6,010 nucleotides of DNA, from assembly GCA_027039745.1 (NCBI GenBank), contig JALUMP010000165.1:1-6010 (forward strand), read 5' to 3'. Shown one piece after another: positions 5,346-6,010 of this stretch. The stretch comes from Candidatus Parcubacteria bacterium (lineage in GTDB: Bacteria > Patescibacteriota > Minisyncoccia > Phycocordibacterales > GCA-2747955). Under the pieces are notes generated by a model, which saw only the letters and a program-made list of their open reading frames with translations, had not been told where the DNA came from and made no database searches. Position 1 is the stretch's first letter; every line of letters begins with the position of its first letter. The translations under genes and the position numbers were made by a program.

Positions 5346-6010
5346 TTATCTTTTTCTCTTCCTGTACCAGAAAAATAGAGCTCCAACTATTCCCATTAAA
5401 AGAAATCCACCTAAAACCTGAAGCCATGCGCCAATTAAAATAAGCTTATGAAGAATGTCACTATGTCTCTTTTTATCAATTTTAATTCCAGTTTTTTGCC
5501 TTATATGAGTTAAAAGGGAAACTGCAAGATCCCCATCTGGTATTTCCCTGTGACATGAGAGGCAAACACCTATTCTATCAAGTTTAGCCCTTTCTTCGTT
5601 GTTTAAAGGTCTTGAAAGTTTATAGTGATGTCCTACCGTCTGAAGCTGTTTTCCATCTTCGGTAACAAATCTTGACCAATCCATATGTAAATTTGGAATG
5701 GAATTTATCTGTGTTTTAAATATCTTTGGGATTACCTTTCCATCCGCTGTTGTTAGATCAACAATGTAAGGTTTAGATGGGTTTCCATAGTCCTTACCAC
5801 CATCTATACCATATCCCATTGATTTTGGGTTTGTGTGGCAACTTTCACATTTCCTTGCCTCTTTTGTTACTGTATGGGGCTGCGTAGGTGACATATCTAT
5901 TGCAAGTTGCCCTTCTTTACCTGCCCCTTCCACATCAGGTATTTTAAAAATGTGATTTAAAAGAAGTGGTTTTCCATCCTTTCCAATAACTGTTACAGTT
6001 GTCTGGCAAC
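5346..6010 (-). CDS. Multihaem c-type cytochrome, C-terminal part (start outside window)
   Basis: The frame is open to the window edge; 220 codons are visible, beginning CQTTVTV. The GTG at 5931-5933 is only an internal Val, so the true start lies beyond 6010. Two c-type haem attachment motifs are present: CESCH (5835-5849) and CLSCH (5550-5564). Extra histidines (QPHTV, NLHMDW, GHHY) could serve as distal haem ligands. Near the C-terminus a hydrophobic segment of about 26 residues (LILIGAWLQ... to ...FFWY) is followed by RKRKR, predicting one transmembrane helix with a cytoplasmic basic tail and periplasmic haems. Such proteins usually pass electrons between the quinone pool and periplasmic partners in anaerobic or dissimilatory respiration. 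The particular family and substrate cannot be set from this fragment. G+C is higher than in the genes to the left, suggesting a resident chromosomal gene. Confidence 0.88.
   Translation of the reverse strand, partial: CQTTVTVIGKDGKPLLLNHIFKIPDVEGAGKEGQLAIDMSPTQPHTVTKEARKCESCHTNPKSMGYGIDGGKDYGNPSKPYIVDLTTADGKVIPKIFKTQINSIPNLHMDWSRFVTEDGKQLQTVGHHYKLSRPLNNEERAKLDRIGVCLSCHREIPDGDLAVSLLTHIRQKTGIKIDKKRHSDILHKLILIGAWLQVLGGFLLMGIVGALFFWYRKRKR

Noticed and set aside
5346..5933. Cytochrome start at the GTG codon near 5933
   Set aside because: The same frame continues without a stop to the window edge with protein-like sequence (CQTTVTV...), so the gene is partial and this GTG is an internal Val.
1..6010. 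CRISPR array, tRNA, rRNA, reverse transcriptase or integrase
   Set aside because: No regularly spaced repeats, no cloverleaf or rRNA-like segment, and no ORF with integrase, transposase or reverse transcriptase motifs were found on either strand.

Overview
The window is AT-rich and appears to join an ordinary chromosomal gene to a stretch of accessory genes that look like phage defence. All convincing genes are on the minus strand, so transcription runs from high to low coordinates. Hand counts of sample 60-base lines give about 35-48% G+C in the gene at the right edge and about 20-38% in the two genes to its left. The multihaem cytochrome indicates a respiring Gram-negative bacterium. The intergenic hairpin at about 4111-4239, and the small peptide it encodes, resemble intergenic elements I associate with Bacteroidota and related phyla. 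That assignment is pattern memory and was not checked.

Layout along the minus strand: (1) 6010-5346, the C-terminal part of a membrane-anchored multihaem c-type cytochrome whose start lies outside the window. (2) 5345-5091, a 255-base junction with no convincing gene. It holds a two-copy GGGGACA repeat next to the cytochrome stop, AT-rich filler, and an 18-base perfect palindrome inside a longer bulged hairpin. (3) 5090-4251, a complete DUF3800 protein of 279 residues with a good ribosome binding site. (4) 4250-3943, a 308-base gap dominated by a 129-base imperfect hairpin that looks like an integron attC site, followed by an AT-rich leader with possible promoter elements. A 91-residue ORF runs through this gap and is probably mostly a translation of the hairpin. 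(5) 3942-31, a 1303-residue protein with an N-terminal DUF4297/Cap4-like PD-(D/E)XK nuclease domain, a central STAND NTPase and a long helical C-terminus. This is the architecture of Avs-type antiviral STAND proteins.

The main hypothesis is that the DUF3800 and STAND-nuclease genes are neighbouring cassettes in an array of attC-like sites. The DUF3800 gene is bounded by near-identical inverted 19/20-base sequences, CCGCCAAC pairing with GTTGGCGG, as an integron cassette would be. No integrase is in view, and the boxes do not match the classical attC consensus beyond the AAC/GTT core. A small transposon-like unit with terminal inverted repeats is an alternative. The two genes could act together in defence, but the hairpin between them argues that they were acquired as separate units.
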